Part shown: positions 5,879 through 12,668 of the stretch, piece after piece | How positions within the stretch are numbered: the first letter of the stretch is position 1 | How the letters are laid out: each line of letters opens with the position of its first letter | From: Clostridiales bacterium | GTDB taxonomy: Bacteria > Bacillota > Clostridia > Oscillospirales > Oscillospiraceae | Length of the DNA: 17,727 bases | Assembly (NCBI GenBank): GCA_021205375.1 | Contig: JAJPXR010000081.1 | Span: forward strand, 1 to 17,727 | Reading direction: 5' to 3' | Notes under the pieces: model-generated | What the model was told of the DNA's origin: nothing | What the model saw: only the letters and a program-made list of their open reading frames with translations | Databases searched by the model: none | Translations under genes and position numbers: made by a program

Positions 5879-6766
5879 ATGGCAGTTAAAATCACCGGTC
5901 ACACCCAACTGCTGGGATTCTTCGGCTCCCCTGCGGAACATTCCACCTCTCCCGCCATCCACAACGAGGCGTTTTCCCAACTGGGGCTGGACTATACCTA
6001 TCTGGCCTTTGACATCGGCCTGGACAAGATCGAGGCGGCGGTGAACGCCCTGCGCACCCTGAACATGAAGGGCGCCAACGTCTCCATGCCCTGCAAGACC
6101 GCCGTCATGCAGTACCTGGACGAGATCGACCCCGCCGCCAAGCTCTGCGGCGCGGTGAACACCATCGTCAACACCGACGGCTATTTGAAGGGCTATTCTA
6201 CTGACGGCGTGGGCTACATGACCGCCCTGAAGGACAACGGCGTGGATGTTATCGGCAAAAAGATGACCATGGTGGGCTGCGGCGGCGCAGGTAAGGCCAT
6301 CGCGGTGCAGGCCGCGCTGGACGGTGTGGCGGAGCTGTCCATCTTCAACGTGAAGGATGCCTTCTGGGGCCGCTGCGTCCAGACAGTGAAGGACCTGGAG
6401 GAGAACACCAACTGCAAGGTCAGGCTCTTCGAGCTGAACACCGAGGACCCCGCCGCTATGGAGAACCTGAAAAACGAGATCGCCAGCTCGGTCCTGTTCG
6501 CCAACGCCACCGGCATGGGTATGGGCAAGCTGAAGGGCCAGACCTATATCCCCGACGCCTCCTTCTTCCGGCCCGACCTGGTGGTGACCGACGTGGTCTA
6601 TGCCCCGCCAGAGACCGCCATGCTCAAGCTGGCGCGAGAGGCTGGCTGCAAGACCATCAACGGCATGGGGATGCTGTTCTACCAGGGCGCGGCGGCGTTC
6701 AAGCTGTGGATGGGACAGGAAATGCCCATTGAGCATATGAAGAAGTATTTGGGTCTGGCAAAGTAA
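5879..6766 (+). CDS. aroE: Shikimate/quinate dehydrogenase, YdiB-like AroE family
   Basis: This 295-residue cytosolic oxidoreductase interconverts 3-dehydroshikimate and shikimate (or the quinate pair). Substrate-site motifs are HSTSPAIHN (21-29), NVSMPCK (Lys73), GAVNT (Asn94) and YSTDG (Asp109). The nucleotide fold has GCGGAG at 133-138. The end of the second Rossmann strand reads FNVKD, as in E. coli YdiB (FNRRD), rather than the NRT of NADP-specific AroE. VSMP and the C-terminal motif NGMGMLFYQGAAAFKLW also favour the YdiB branch, which accepts NAD and quinate. The start at 5879 is chosen for AAGGAAGG 9 nt upstream; an upstream in-frame ATG at 5792 lacks one. It is monocistronic, with no other aromatic-pathway gene nearby, so a catabolic or scavenging role is possible. 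Confidence 0.88.
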   Translation: MAVKITGHTQLLGFFGSPAEHSTSPAIHNEAFSQLGLDYTYLAFDIGLDKIEAAVNALRTLNMKGANVSMPCKTAVMQYLDEIDPAAKLCGAVNTIVNTDGYLKGYSTDGVGYMTALKDNGVDVIGKKMTMVGCGGAGKAIAVQAALDGVAELSIFNVKDAFWGRCVQTVKDLEENTNCKVRLFELNTEDPAAMENLKNEIASSVLFANATGMGMGKLKGQTYIPDASFFRPDLVVTDVVYAPPETAMLKLAREAGCKTINGMGMLFYQGAAAFKLWMGQEMPIEHMKKYLGLAK

Positions 6767-6767
6767 A

Positions 6768-6789
6768 ATCAACGGGTTATCCCGTTGAT
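6768..6789 (+). other. Hairpin immediately after the aroE stop codon
   Basis: ATCAACGGG and CCCGTTGAT form a perfect 9-bp stem with TTAT loop, beginning 1 nt after the TAA. No T tract follows, so it is a 3'-end stability hairpin or a weak terminator. Confidence 0.5.
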
Positions 6790-6790
6790 A

Positions 6791-6822
6791 AGCTGTTAGC
6801 TGTTAGCCATTCGCTTTTAGCT
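6791..6822 (+). repeat. Family B repeat, copy 3
   Basis: The sequence AGCTGTTAGCTGTTAGCCAT and on begins about 24 nt after the aroE stop, in the sense direction, directly after the hairpin at 6768-6789. It is more diverged at its end (TCGCTTTTAGCT). Confidence 0.65.
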
Positions 6823-6887
6823 TGGTGGTGCTGAACAGTTAGTGATTAGTGACTAGTTTCTGCTAAAAATCAGGCGACAAGCACTAT

Positions 6888-6944
6888 CCCCCTTGCCGCC
6901 CCTGAAAGGGGAGGGGGACCATGCGAAGCATGGTGGAGGGGTTT
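6888..6944 (+). repeat. Family A repeat, copy 3, with a substituted second hairpin
   Basis: The first hairpin (CCCCTGAAAGGGG) and the ends match other copies. The second hairpin, GCCGCC-TTTA-GGCGG elsewhere, is replaced by ACCATGC-GAA-GCATGGT. The pairing is kept while the sequence differs, which points to selection on structure or modular exchange of hairpins. Confidence 0.75.
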
Positions 6945-6999
6945 TCGGCACATGGCTGAACAAAAAGGATAATCAGTAATCTATATTTGAAACCAGCGG

Positions 7000-7046
7000 C
7001 ACCGCGGGGACACAGACACGGTCTGTACCTCCGCGGTGTCTTTTTC
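7000..7046 (+). terminator. Rho-independent terminator, plus strand
   Basis: CACCGCGG (7000-7007) pairs with CCGCGGTG (7031-7038) around an inner ACAGAC-ACG-GTCTGT stem, followed by TCTTTTTCTC. It would end transcription from aroE. It also lies just beyond the ypeB stop, but the minus-strand reading has no T tract. Confidence 0.7.
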
Positions 7047-7056
7047 TCTGTTCCCG

Positions 7057-8424
7057 TCAAAGGGTCAGCGTGCCGTTTTCGTCCTCTAACAGAATCAAAA
7101 TCTGCTGTTCCTCCCCGGTTTTGGCGTTGATATAGACGATATAGTGCTTGCCGTCGCCGTTTTCACACTTGAACTCCCAGCACAGCACCTCGTTTTCCCC
7201 CTCGGTGGGGATAAGGGCGAGCTGTCGGGAGTGGACGGACAGCTCGCCGGACACCTGCTCCTGGGCGTCCCCGGCGGAGACCCAGGGCTGGAGGGCGCTG
7301 CGCCGGGTGTGGTTCATCAGATATCCCGCCGCCTCGCAGCCCACAATTTCCCCGTTGTCCATGGCCACCTCCACCTTAATCAAATCGGGGTAGCAGATGA
7401 CGTCCTCCTGCCGGGCGGCAAAGTTGATGGTCAGCCGGTTGCCCTGGTCGATGAAGTAGCTCTCGGTCATGTCGTCAATGCCGTAGGCGGCGAGAAAGGC
7501 TTTCGCTTTTTCCACAGCCTCGTCGGCGGTCAGCGTCTCCGCGCCTATGGCCCGCTCCTTGCTGAGGGACAGCAGATAACCCCCTTGCTTGGTGACAGAA
7601 ACCGTGCAGTCCCCGCCGTTTTGGGTGTAGGAGAAGGCATAGCAGGGCAGCTCCCCGTTGACCTCCCGCCCATCGGAGAGGGCTTCGCTCTCCAACCCCA
7701 GCAGGTCGGCGGCCTTCTCCTGGGCCTGCGCCAGAGTGAGAGTGTCCTCGTCTTTCAGCATGGCCGCCTCTCTGGACTGCAAATGCTCGGAGAAGGGGCC
7801 GTCATAAATCAGTGTGGGCAGCTCCGGGAAGTCGCTCTCTACGCTCTCGTAGCTGCTGCCTGCCAGAACGTCCCCGTCCTCGGTCAGTTGAGAGAGCCGC
7901 TCCTCCACCGCTGCCACGTCCTCCAGCGCCAGGGTGCCGTCGTTGAGCTGGGCCTCCAGCTCGTCCAACTGGCCGGACAGGGTGGACGCCGCCTGGGAAA
8001 GCTGTTTGACGTTCTCCAGCTCCTCAGCGCTGTAGCCGCCCCGCCGGGCGGCGGACTTGGATAGGGCCTGGGCGTAGTCTCCCACCTTTGCAACGAAGGC
8101 GGCGGTCTGCTCCAACTCCACGTTGCCGTAGGGCAACTCCCCAATGGCCTGCTGCGCAGTCAGGGCCTCCCCGTACAGTTCCGTACAGAGGGCGGAGATC
8201 ATGTTGGCGGAGGTGACGTAGACGCTCTTTTCCAGAGCGGCGTCCAGCTTGTCCACGCTGTCGGTGAGCTGGGAAAAGGCGCGGGCGTAGCTCAGGGCAG
8301 TTGCCCGGCGGTAATGGATATTCTGGGCGGCGAGGTTGATGGCGATGCCGCACAGGACGACAAAGGCGGCGGCGAGAAAGGTCAGGGTGCGGACCCGCCC
8401 CCGGCGGTTCAACGGTTCTTTCAT
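7057..8424 (-). CDS. ypeB: Germination protein YpeB
   Basis: This 455-residue spore protein stabilises and localises the cortex-lytic enzyme SleB in the inner forespore membrane. It has an N-terminal anchor (about residues 12-33) and a helical region with ALSYARAFSQLTDSVDKLDAALEKS, ELPYGNVELEQTAAFVAKVGDY and GYSAEELENVKQL, the usual YpeB N-terminal pattern. Two to three PepSY-type repeats follow (about 235-450), for example LTLAQAQEKAADLLG, LTADEAVEKAKAFLA and GKHYIVYINAKTGEEQQILI. AAGGAG sits 8 nt before ATG. In Bacillus ypeB follows sleB in one operon; no sleB is present here or upstream. A sigma-G-like promoter precedes the gene, fitting forespore expression. It indicates a spore-forming host. 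Confidence 0.88.
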   Translation of the reverse strand: MKEPLNRRGRVRTLTFLAAAFVVLCGIAINLAAQNIHYRRATALSYARAFSQLTDSVDKLDAALEKSVYVTSANMISALCTELYGEALTAQQAIGELPYGNVELEQTAAFVAKVGDYAQALSKSAARRGGYSAEELENVKQLSQAASTLSGQLDELEAQLNDGTLALEDVAAVEERLSQLTEDGDVLAGSSYESVESDFPELPTLIYDGPFSEHLQSREAAMLKDEDTLTLAQAQEKAADLLGLESEALSDGREVNGELPCYAFSYTQNGGDCTVSVTKQGGYLLSLSKERAIGAETLTADEAVEKAKAFLAAYGIDDMTESYFIDQGNRLTINFAARQEDVICYPDLIKVEVAMDNGEIVGCEAAGYLMNHTRRSALQPWVSAGDAQEQVSGELSVHSRQLALIPTEGENEVLCWEFKCENGDGKHYIVYINAKTGEEQQILILLEDENGTLTL

Positions 8425-8458
8425 GGGTAGTTCTCCTTCGGTGGTTCAACTTTACTTC

Positions 8459-8488
8459 TATTTTCGGCGGAAGGGGTCGTTTTATGCA
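8459..8488 (-). promoter_or_regulatory. Candidate sigma-G (forespore) promoter for ypeB
   Basis: On the minus strand TGCATA (8483-8488) fits the sigma-G -35 consensus TGHATR fully. GAAAATA (8459-8465) fits CATWHTA at five of seven positions with a 17-bp spacer. No good sigma-A promoter is seen in the same gap on this strand. ypeB is a known sigma-G gene in B. subtilis. Confidence 0.5.
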
Positions 8489-8568
8489 GGGAAAAGCTGG
8501 CTTTCTCTCCCGCTCCATTTTCATCCTGGTCTTTTGTCAAAAAAGTTATAAAATGTTTGACGGAATAC

Positions 8569-8597
8569 TTGCAGATTCCTTCGGAAAGGGTTATAAT
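8569..8597 (+). promoter_or_regulatory. Sigma-A promoter for the LURP-one-like gene
   Basis: TTGCAG (8569-8574), 17 bp, TATAAT (8592-8597). Confidence 0.7.
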
Positions 8598-8636
8598 CAG
8601 GGTGCAATACAAGCCCAGTGGTTTGTGCGGCAAGAT

Positions 8637-8670
8637 TGACCGGGGCCATCGTACCATTCGGCCCCGGTCA
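8637..8670 (+). other. Strong hairpin in the leader of the LURP-one-like gene
   Basis: TGACCGGGGCC and GGCCCCGGTCA form an 11-bp perfect stem with a 12-nt loop, between the promoter and the ribosome site. No T tract follows, so it is a leader structure rather than an obvious attenuator. Confidence 0.55.
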
Positions 8671-8712
8671 TGAAAAGATTTCAAAAAATCTCATCTGGGG
8701 GAGGAAAGCGCA

Positions 8713-9186
8713 ATGAAGCTCCTTTTCCGACAGCGGCGCTTTTCCTGGTGCGACAGTTACGACATCTACAACGAGGCGGAAGAGCCGGTTTTTACCGTGG
8801 AGGGCCAGTTGAGCTGGGGCCACTGTCTGCACATTTTGGACCAAAATGGCCTCCATGTGGGCACTGTGCGGGAGCGGGTGATGTCCCTGCTCCCCCGGTT
8901 TGAGCTGTACGAGGCGGGGGATTATCTCGGCTCTTTCCGCAAGGAGCTGACCTTCCTGCGGCCCCGGTTCGAGTTGGACTTCAACGGCTGGACCGTCCAG
9001 GGCGAGGTGTTCGAGTGGGATTACCGCATCTGGGACCGGGACGGACGGCAGGTGGCCACCGTCTCCAAGGAGCTGTTCCACCTGACCGACACCTATATCA
9101 TCGACGTGGCGGACCCCGACGACGCCCTCCACGCCCTGATGGTGGTGCTGGCCATCGACGCGGAGAAGTGCAGCCGGGGAGACTGA
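8713..9186 (+). CDS. LURP-one-related / Tubby-C2-like protein
   Basis: This 157-residue soluble protein starts MKLLFRQRRFSWCDSYDIYN and continues with alternating beta-strand patterns: FTVEGQLSWGHCLHILDQNG, LLPRFELYEAGDYLGSFRKE, FLRPRFELDFNGWTVQGEVF, DYRIWDRDGRQVATVSKELF and DTYIIDVADPDDALHALMVVLAID. This is the full-length pattern of the LURP-one-related family (LOR, PF04525; includes B. subtilis YxjI), a Tubby-like barrel possibly binding lipid or acting as a scaffold. The bacterial role is unknown. GGGAGG lies about 8 nt before ATG. It is a single-gene unit. Confidence 0.85.
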   Translation: MKLLFRQRRFSWCDSYDIYNEAEEPVFTVEGQLSWGHCLHILDQNGLHVGTVRERVMSLLPRFELYEAGDYLGSFRKELTFLRPRFELDFNGWTVQGEVFEWDYRIWDRDGRQVATVSKELFHLTDTYIIDVADPDDALHALMVVLAIDAEKCSRGD

Positions 9187-9187
9187 C

Positions 9188-9235
9188 GACAATGTGCAAT
9201 TTTAGCTATTGGCTATTAGCTATTAGCTTTTAGCT
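9188..9235 (+). repeat. Family B repeat, copy 4, with its conserved flank
   Basis: GACAATGTGCAATT (9188-9201) matches, inverted, the flank of copy 1 (1343-1356). It is followed by TTAGCTATTGGCTATTAGC units in sense orientation, starting 2 nt after the stop codon of the LURP-one gene. Copy 5 lies about 110 bp away in inverse orientation. Confidence 0.7.
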
Positions 9236-9345
9236 TTGTGGTGCTTGGCATTGTGCGCTACGCTTACTGCTTGCTTTTTTTACAAATGGGTGGCTTCGTT
9301 CTCGGTTTCCTTTTTGGCTGTTCGCTTTAGACTGGTAGCACCTGA

Positions 9346-9376
9346 CTAACAGCTAACGGCTAATAGCTAACAGCTT
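9346..9376 (-). repeat. Family B repeat, copy 5, inverted relative to copy 4
   Basis: CTAACAGCTAACGGCTAATA and on, nearly the same as copies 1 and 2. It is the only copy not just after a stop codon in the sense direction. With copy 4 it brackets about 110 bp (9236-9345) in which I see no gene. Confidence 0.75.
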
Positions 9377-9412
9377 AACAAAATAATTTCCTGTAAATTC
9401 GCAAGATGGGTG

Positions 9413-9441
9413 TTCCTTTTTCCAATACGGTGTGCTAAAAT
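9413..9441 (+). promoter_or_regulatory. Probable promoter for the glycosyltransferase gene
   Basis: TAAAAT (9436-9441) is preceded by TGC (extended -10), giving the same GTGCTAAAATAG context as the promoter at 4572-4600. The -35 position (TTCCTT, 9413-9418) is weak. Confidence 0.45.
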
Positions 9442-9479
9442 AGCTACTGCTAAAAAACAAGAAACAGGAGCTGTCCTTT

Positions 9480-10502
9480 GTGAAACTGATTACCTTTGCT
9501 GTGCCGTGCTACAACTCCGCAGCGTATATGTCCCACTGCATCGAAACATTACTGGCCGCCGGAGACGAGGCGGAGATCATCCTCGTGGACGACGGCTCTG
9601 TGGACGACACCGGCGCCATCGCCGACCAGTTCGCCGCCGACTACCCCGACATCGTCCGGGTCATCCACCAGCCCAACGGCGGCCACGGCGAGGGTGTCAA
9701 CCAGGGCATCCGCAACGCTACCGGCCTTTATTATAAGGTGGTGGATTCCGATGACTGGCTGAACACCGACTCGTTGGCGCGGGTCATGGCCCAACTGCGG
9801 GAGTTTGCCGCTCAGCCTGAGCCGGTGGACCTGCTGGTGTGCAACTACGTCTATGAACACGTGGAGGACGGCACGGAGAACATCGTCCGTTACAACCACG
9901 TTTTCCCCGTGGGCCAGGTCTTTGGCTGGAAGGACATGGGCCACTGGAGCCCCTCCAAGTATCTGCTGATGCACTCGGCCATCTACCGCACCCAGTTGCT
10001 GCGGGACTGCGGCATGGTGCTGCCCAAGCACACCTTCTATGTGGACAACATCTTTGTCTATCAGCCGCTGCCCATGGTCAAGACCCTCTACTACATGGAC
10101 GAGGACCTGTACCGCTACTTTATTGGCCGCAGCGACCAGAGCGTCAACGAGTCCGTCATGATCAAGCGGGTGGACCAGCAGGTGCGCATCACTAAAATCA
10201 TGATCGACGCCGTGGACCTGGCGGAAGTGAAGGAGACCGAGCCGGACCTCTACCGGTATATGGTCCGGTATCTGTCCATGATGATGCTCATTTCCTCCAT
10301 CTTCCTCATCCTCTCCGAAAAACCGGAGAACCTGGAAGAAAAGGACAACCTGTGGGATTACCTGAAGGCCAAGGACGAGCACCTCTACCACAAGCTCAAG
10401 TACCGCAGCCTTTCCGCCGTCTCCAATTTGCCCGGCTATCAGGGCCGCAAGCTGTCCGTCAACCTGTACAAGCTGGCCCAGAAGGTGTATAAGTTCAACT
10501 GA
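9480..10502 (+). CDS. Family 2 glycosyltransferase
   Basis: This 340-residue GT-A fold enzyme would transfer a sugar from a nucleotide donor, probably to a surface glycan or teichoic-acid-like polymer; the acceptor is not predictable. GT2 landmarks are TFAVPCYNSAAYMSHCIETL at the N-terminus, IILVDDGSVDDT (Asp37/38), QPNGGHGEGVNQGIRNATG and the metal-binding DSDDW motif (Asp89, Asp91, Asp92). The C-terminal part (about 250-340) is helical with one hydrophobic stretch, SMMMLISSIFLIL, and a basic tail, suggesting membrane association. The start is GTG at 9480 with CAGGAG 9 nt upstream; there is no ATG nearby in frame. It stands alone, with a terminator on the 3' side. Confidence 0.88.
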   Translation: MKLITFAVPCYNSAAYMSHCIETLLAAGDEAEIILVDDGSVDDTGAIADQFAADYPDIVRVIHQPNGGHGEGVNQGIRNATGLYYKVVDSDDWLNTDSLARVMAQLREFAAQPEPVDLLVCNYVYEHVEDGTENIVRYNHVFPVGQVFGWKDMGHWSPSKYLLMHSAIYRTQLLRDCGMVLPKHTFYVDNIFVYQPLPMVKTLYYMDEDLYRYFIGRSDQSVNESVMIKRVDQQVRITKIMIDAVDLAEVKETEPDLYRYMVRYLSMMMLISSIFLILSEKPENLEEKDNLWDYLKAKDEHLYHKLKYRSLSAVSNLPGYQGRKLSVNLYKLAQKVYKFN

Positions 10503-10618
10503 CGTTCCCTTTGTGCCGTTTCGAGAAGCGTCTCCGCCGCTGGCGGCGCGGCCCGGTGCGATGCAGGCGCTCCCTGGGGAACCGTTGCAGCACGTAGGGC
10601 AAAAACAAAAGATAGAAC

Positions 10619-10656
10619 GTAAAAACGGGGGTCAGGCGTTTCGCCTGACCTCCGTT
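10619..10656 (-). terminator. Terminator of the riboswitch operon (minus strand)
   Basis: AACGGGGGTCAGGCG (10624-10638) pairs with CGCCTGACCTCCGTT (10642-10656) around TTT. On the minus strand TTTTT follows (10625-10621), as expected after the chelatase gene ending at 10742. Confidence 0.7.
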
Positions 10657-10661
10657 TCAAA

Positions 10662-10703
10662 GTGGTGGAAACCAGAGATAACGCTGGCTTCCACCGCTGT
10701 TTT
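10662..10703 (+). terminator. Terminator of the glycosyltransferase gene (plus strand)
   Basis: GTGGTGGAAACCAG (10662-10675) pairs with CTGGCTTCCACCGC (10684-10697), 13 of 14 positions including G-U, followed by TGTTTT. It abuts the opposing terminator at 10619-10656, so two convergent units are separated. Confidence 0.6.
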
Positions 10704-10741
10704 ATGCCGTTTTTACGGCCCAATGTTTGGCATGGGAAAGC

Positions 10742-12361
10742 TCACTCCGCCGGCTCCGGGTCGGTGACGCTGACCACGTGGTCGTACCAGGTGCCCTTGG
10801 TGCCCAGAATGGCCAGGTCGAAGTCCTCCCCGATGGCGGCTACGGGGATGTCAAAGCCGTAGACCTCCTCGGAAGTGCCGTCGCTGTAGGTGACGGTATC
10901 AACGGTCGGCTCCAGCAAAACAGCATCCTCGGCCTGAGCGTCCTCCGCCAGTCCCACATACAGGTTGACGATGTTCTGAGACACCAGGGAGACGTGAATG
11001 GTCATCTGGCCGTTCTCCACGGTGAGGGTCCCCTTGCCGTCACAGGCTTCGTTGACGTGGAACATGGAGCTGTCGGTGTTAAACGTGGCGGTGTACACGC
11101 CGTCCTCCAGAGCGGCGGCGTCAGAGGAAGTCTCGCTGGCGGTGGAGGAGGCCAGATTTTCCATAGCGGCGGCGGTGTGGGCCACGTAGAGCTGCTGAAT
11201 GGCCTCGATGCGGCCCAGGCCCTCGATCTGGCAGTCCACGCTCTCGAAGTACCCGGAGGCGGTGAACATGCTCAGCCAGGAGTCCTCGTCCTCCCCGGCC
11301 ATGTCGTTGTTGGCGTGGTCGCCGGCCACCACCATCAGGGGGCGCAAAACGACCTTAGTGTACCCGGCGGCAAACACACTGTCAATGACGGCGGTACATT
11401 CCGTTTCCTCCGGCTCGCCCTCCACGGTGCCGATGAACACGTTTTCGTAGCCCAGAGCTTCCATCTGGGTCTGCATCTGGCTGTAGGACACCTTAGCGGT
11501 GTGGGAGGTGCCGTGGCCCATAAACACATAGGCCACGCCGTCCTCGGCGGCGGCCTCCAGGCTCTCATAGCCGGAATCGGCCACGGCTTCGGCGGTGATG
11601 GCCTCGGCCACCGCCTGCTTGTCCTCGTTGACCACGGTAGCATCGTCTCCCACCTCGCCCAGCAGCGGCTCGGCAATGGCAACGGTGTCGAAATACTCGG
11701 CGTATTCCTCAATGGCCTCGCACATCTCGTCGTACTCCGCGCCGTGCATCAGGTGAGTGGGCTGCACCACCAGCGTTTTCACGCCGTTGTCTACCGCCCG
11801 CTGGAGGGCCTGCTCCATGTTGTCAATGTACTCCTCGTCACGGGCCTGAACATGGTTGATGATGATCTGTGCGGTAAAGGCCCGGCGAACCGACCAGTCC
11901 GGGTAGGCTTCCGCCAGCGCGTCCTCCACGCCCTTGATGTCGGTGGCCCGGCTCTCGTTGTAGGAGGTGCCGAAGCTGACCACCAAAATCTCATACTCTC
12001 CGATGTCGTCCTGGTTCCGGGGGTCGTCGGCGGAGGCGTCGCCGGTGTCCAGCCCGAAGTAATCCGGGTCGGCGTTTTCGCCCTCCACCAGCTCCTTCTG
12101 CTCGTCGGTCAGGGCGTCCCAGGCGGCTTTGGCGGCGGCACACTGTTCGTCCGTCTCGTCGGTGCGGGTCTGGACATAGATGGCGTCGATGAGGTCCGCC
12201 ACGTTGGCGGCGATCTCCTCGTCGGTCAGCTCTGCAACGCTGGACTCCGCAGAGGTCACGGCCTCGGCGGAAGCGTCGGCGCTGCTGGTGCTGCCGGAGC
12301 AGCCAGTCAGGGCGGCCAGGGCCATGCTCAGGGCCAGCAGCAATGCGATTCCTTTTTTCAT
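10742..12361 (-). CDS. cbiK: CbiK-like cobalt chelatase lipoprotein with C-terminal NEAT-like domain
   Basis: This is a 539-residue protein. Residues 1-21 are a lipoprotein signal (lipobox LTGC, Cys21), so it is anchored outside the membrane. Residues about 45-95 form a small helical module (TDEEIAANVADLIDAI, AWDALTDEQKELVEG) common in clostridial surface proteins. Residues about 122-400 are a class II chelatase of the CbiK family: VVSFGTSYNESR, PTHLMHGAEY (His203, Glu209), FMGHGTSH (His283) and PLMVVAGDHANNDMAGEDED align with Salmonella CbiK, which inserts cobalt into sirohydrochlorin. Residues about 418-532 (DGVYTATFNTD, GKGTLTVENGQMTIHVSL, GTWYDHVVSV) resemble a NEAT-type beta domain. AGGAGG precedes the ATG at 12361; an upstream ATG at 12430 has no signal or ribosome site. 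It is the last gene under the cobalamin riboswitch. An exported chelatase may handle scavenged tetrapyrrole rather than biosynthesis. Confidence 0.88.
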   Translation of the reverse strand: MKKGIALLLALSMALAALTGCSGSTSSADASAEAVTSAESSVAELTDEEIAANVADLIDAIYVQTRTDETDEQCAAAKAAWDALTDEQKELVEGENADPDYFGLDTGDASADDPRNQDDIGEYEILVVSFGTSYNESRATDIKGVEDALAEAYPDWSVRRAFTAQIIINHVQARDEEYIDNMEQALQRAVDNGVKTLVVQPTHLMHGAEYDEMCEAIEEYAEYFDTVAIAEPLLGEVGDDATVVNEDKQAVAEAITAEAVADSGYESLEAAAEDGVAYVFMGHGTSHTAKVSYSQMQTQMEALGYENVFIGTVEGEPEETECTAVIDSVFAAGYTKVVLRPLMVVAGDHANNDMAGEDEDSWLSMFTASGYFESVDCQIEGLGRIEAIQQLYVAHTAAAMENLASSTASETSSDAAALEDGVYTATFNTDSSMFHVNEACDGKGTLTVENGQMTIHVSLVSQNIVNLYVGLAEDAQAEDAVLLEPTVDTVTYSDGTSEEVYGFDIPVAAIGEDFDLAILGTKGTWYDHVVSVTDPEPAE

Positions 12362-12477
12362 GTCTTTCCTCCTGTGTGAATTGGTACAATTTATTTCAGA
12401 CGATTTCCTAAGAGAAACGTTGAAACACAAAATAAGTTCTCAGATTTGGTTATTTCTTTGCATCAGCCTTGTGCTGG

Positions 12478-12608
12478 AAACCCCTCCGCCGTCAAGCGGC
12501 ACTTCCGAAGCTGCGCTTCTCCCTGCGCCACCGCCTAAAGGCGGCCCTCCTCCACCGTCAAGCGGCACTTCCGCTTCGCTCCCTGCCCTTTCAGGGGAGG
12601 CAAGGGGG
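12478..12608 (-). repeat. Family A repeat, copy 4, expanded by two related insertions
   Basis: The ends (ACCCCTCCGCC and CCCTTTCAGGGGAGGCAAGG) are those of family A, but the copy is 131 bp instead of about 63. The extra sequence holds a 19-bp direct repeat, CCGTCAAGCGGCACTTCCG at 12489-12507 and 12555-12573, on either side of the normal GCCACCGCC-TAAA-GGCGG hairpin. It fills most of the 307-bp gap between the binding-protein and chelatase genes. No gene is seen in the gap. Confidence 0.75.
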
Positions 12609-12620
12609 ATAGTGCTTGCT

Positions 12621-12650
12621 GTTTCGTCATCATTTTTGTCCAGCATAGTA
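12621..12650. repeat. Short repeat C, copy 1
   Basis: GTTTCGTCATCATTTTTGTC then CAGCATAGTA recurs with few changes at 16352-16380. It flanks family A copy 4, but lies in the opposite orientation relative to family A compared with the second copy. Confidence 0.6.
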
Positions 12651-12668
12651 TAAATTTTTCGCTTCTGC

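Noticed and set aside
5555..6772. Long minus-strand frame across the aroE gene and toxin promoter
   Set aside because: Antisense shadow of aroE; its 3' portion covers the promoters at 5610-5776 and the palindrome, which makes coding unlikely.
8421..8684. An 87-codon minus-strand frame overlapping the ypeB start by 4 bp
   Set aside because: The overlap looked like coupling, but it has no ribosome site, spans the opposing promoter and hairpin, and has no protein-like pattern.
10727..12379. Long plus-strand open frame of 550 codons opposite the chelatase gene
   Set aside because: Composition-driven antisense shadow of cbiK, rich in His/Gly/Val, with no ribosome site or recognisable domain.
12362..12477. 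Possible internal promoter for the chelatase gene
   Set aside because: Only weak matches to -35 and -10 boxes were found; co-transcription from the riboswitch promoter is simpler.
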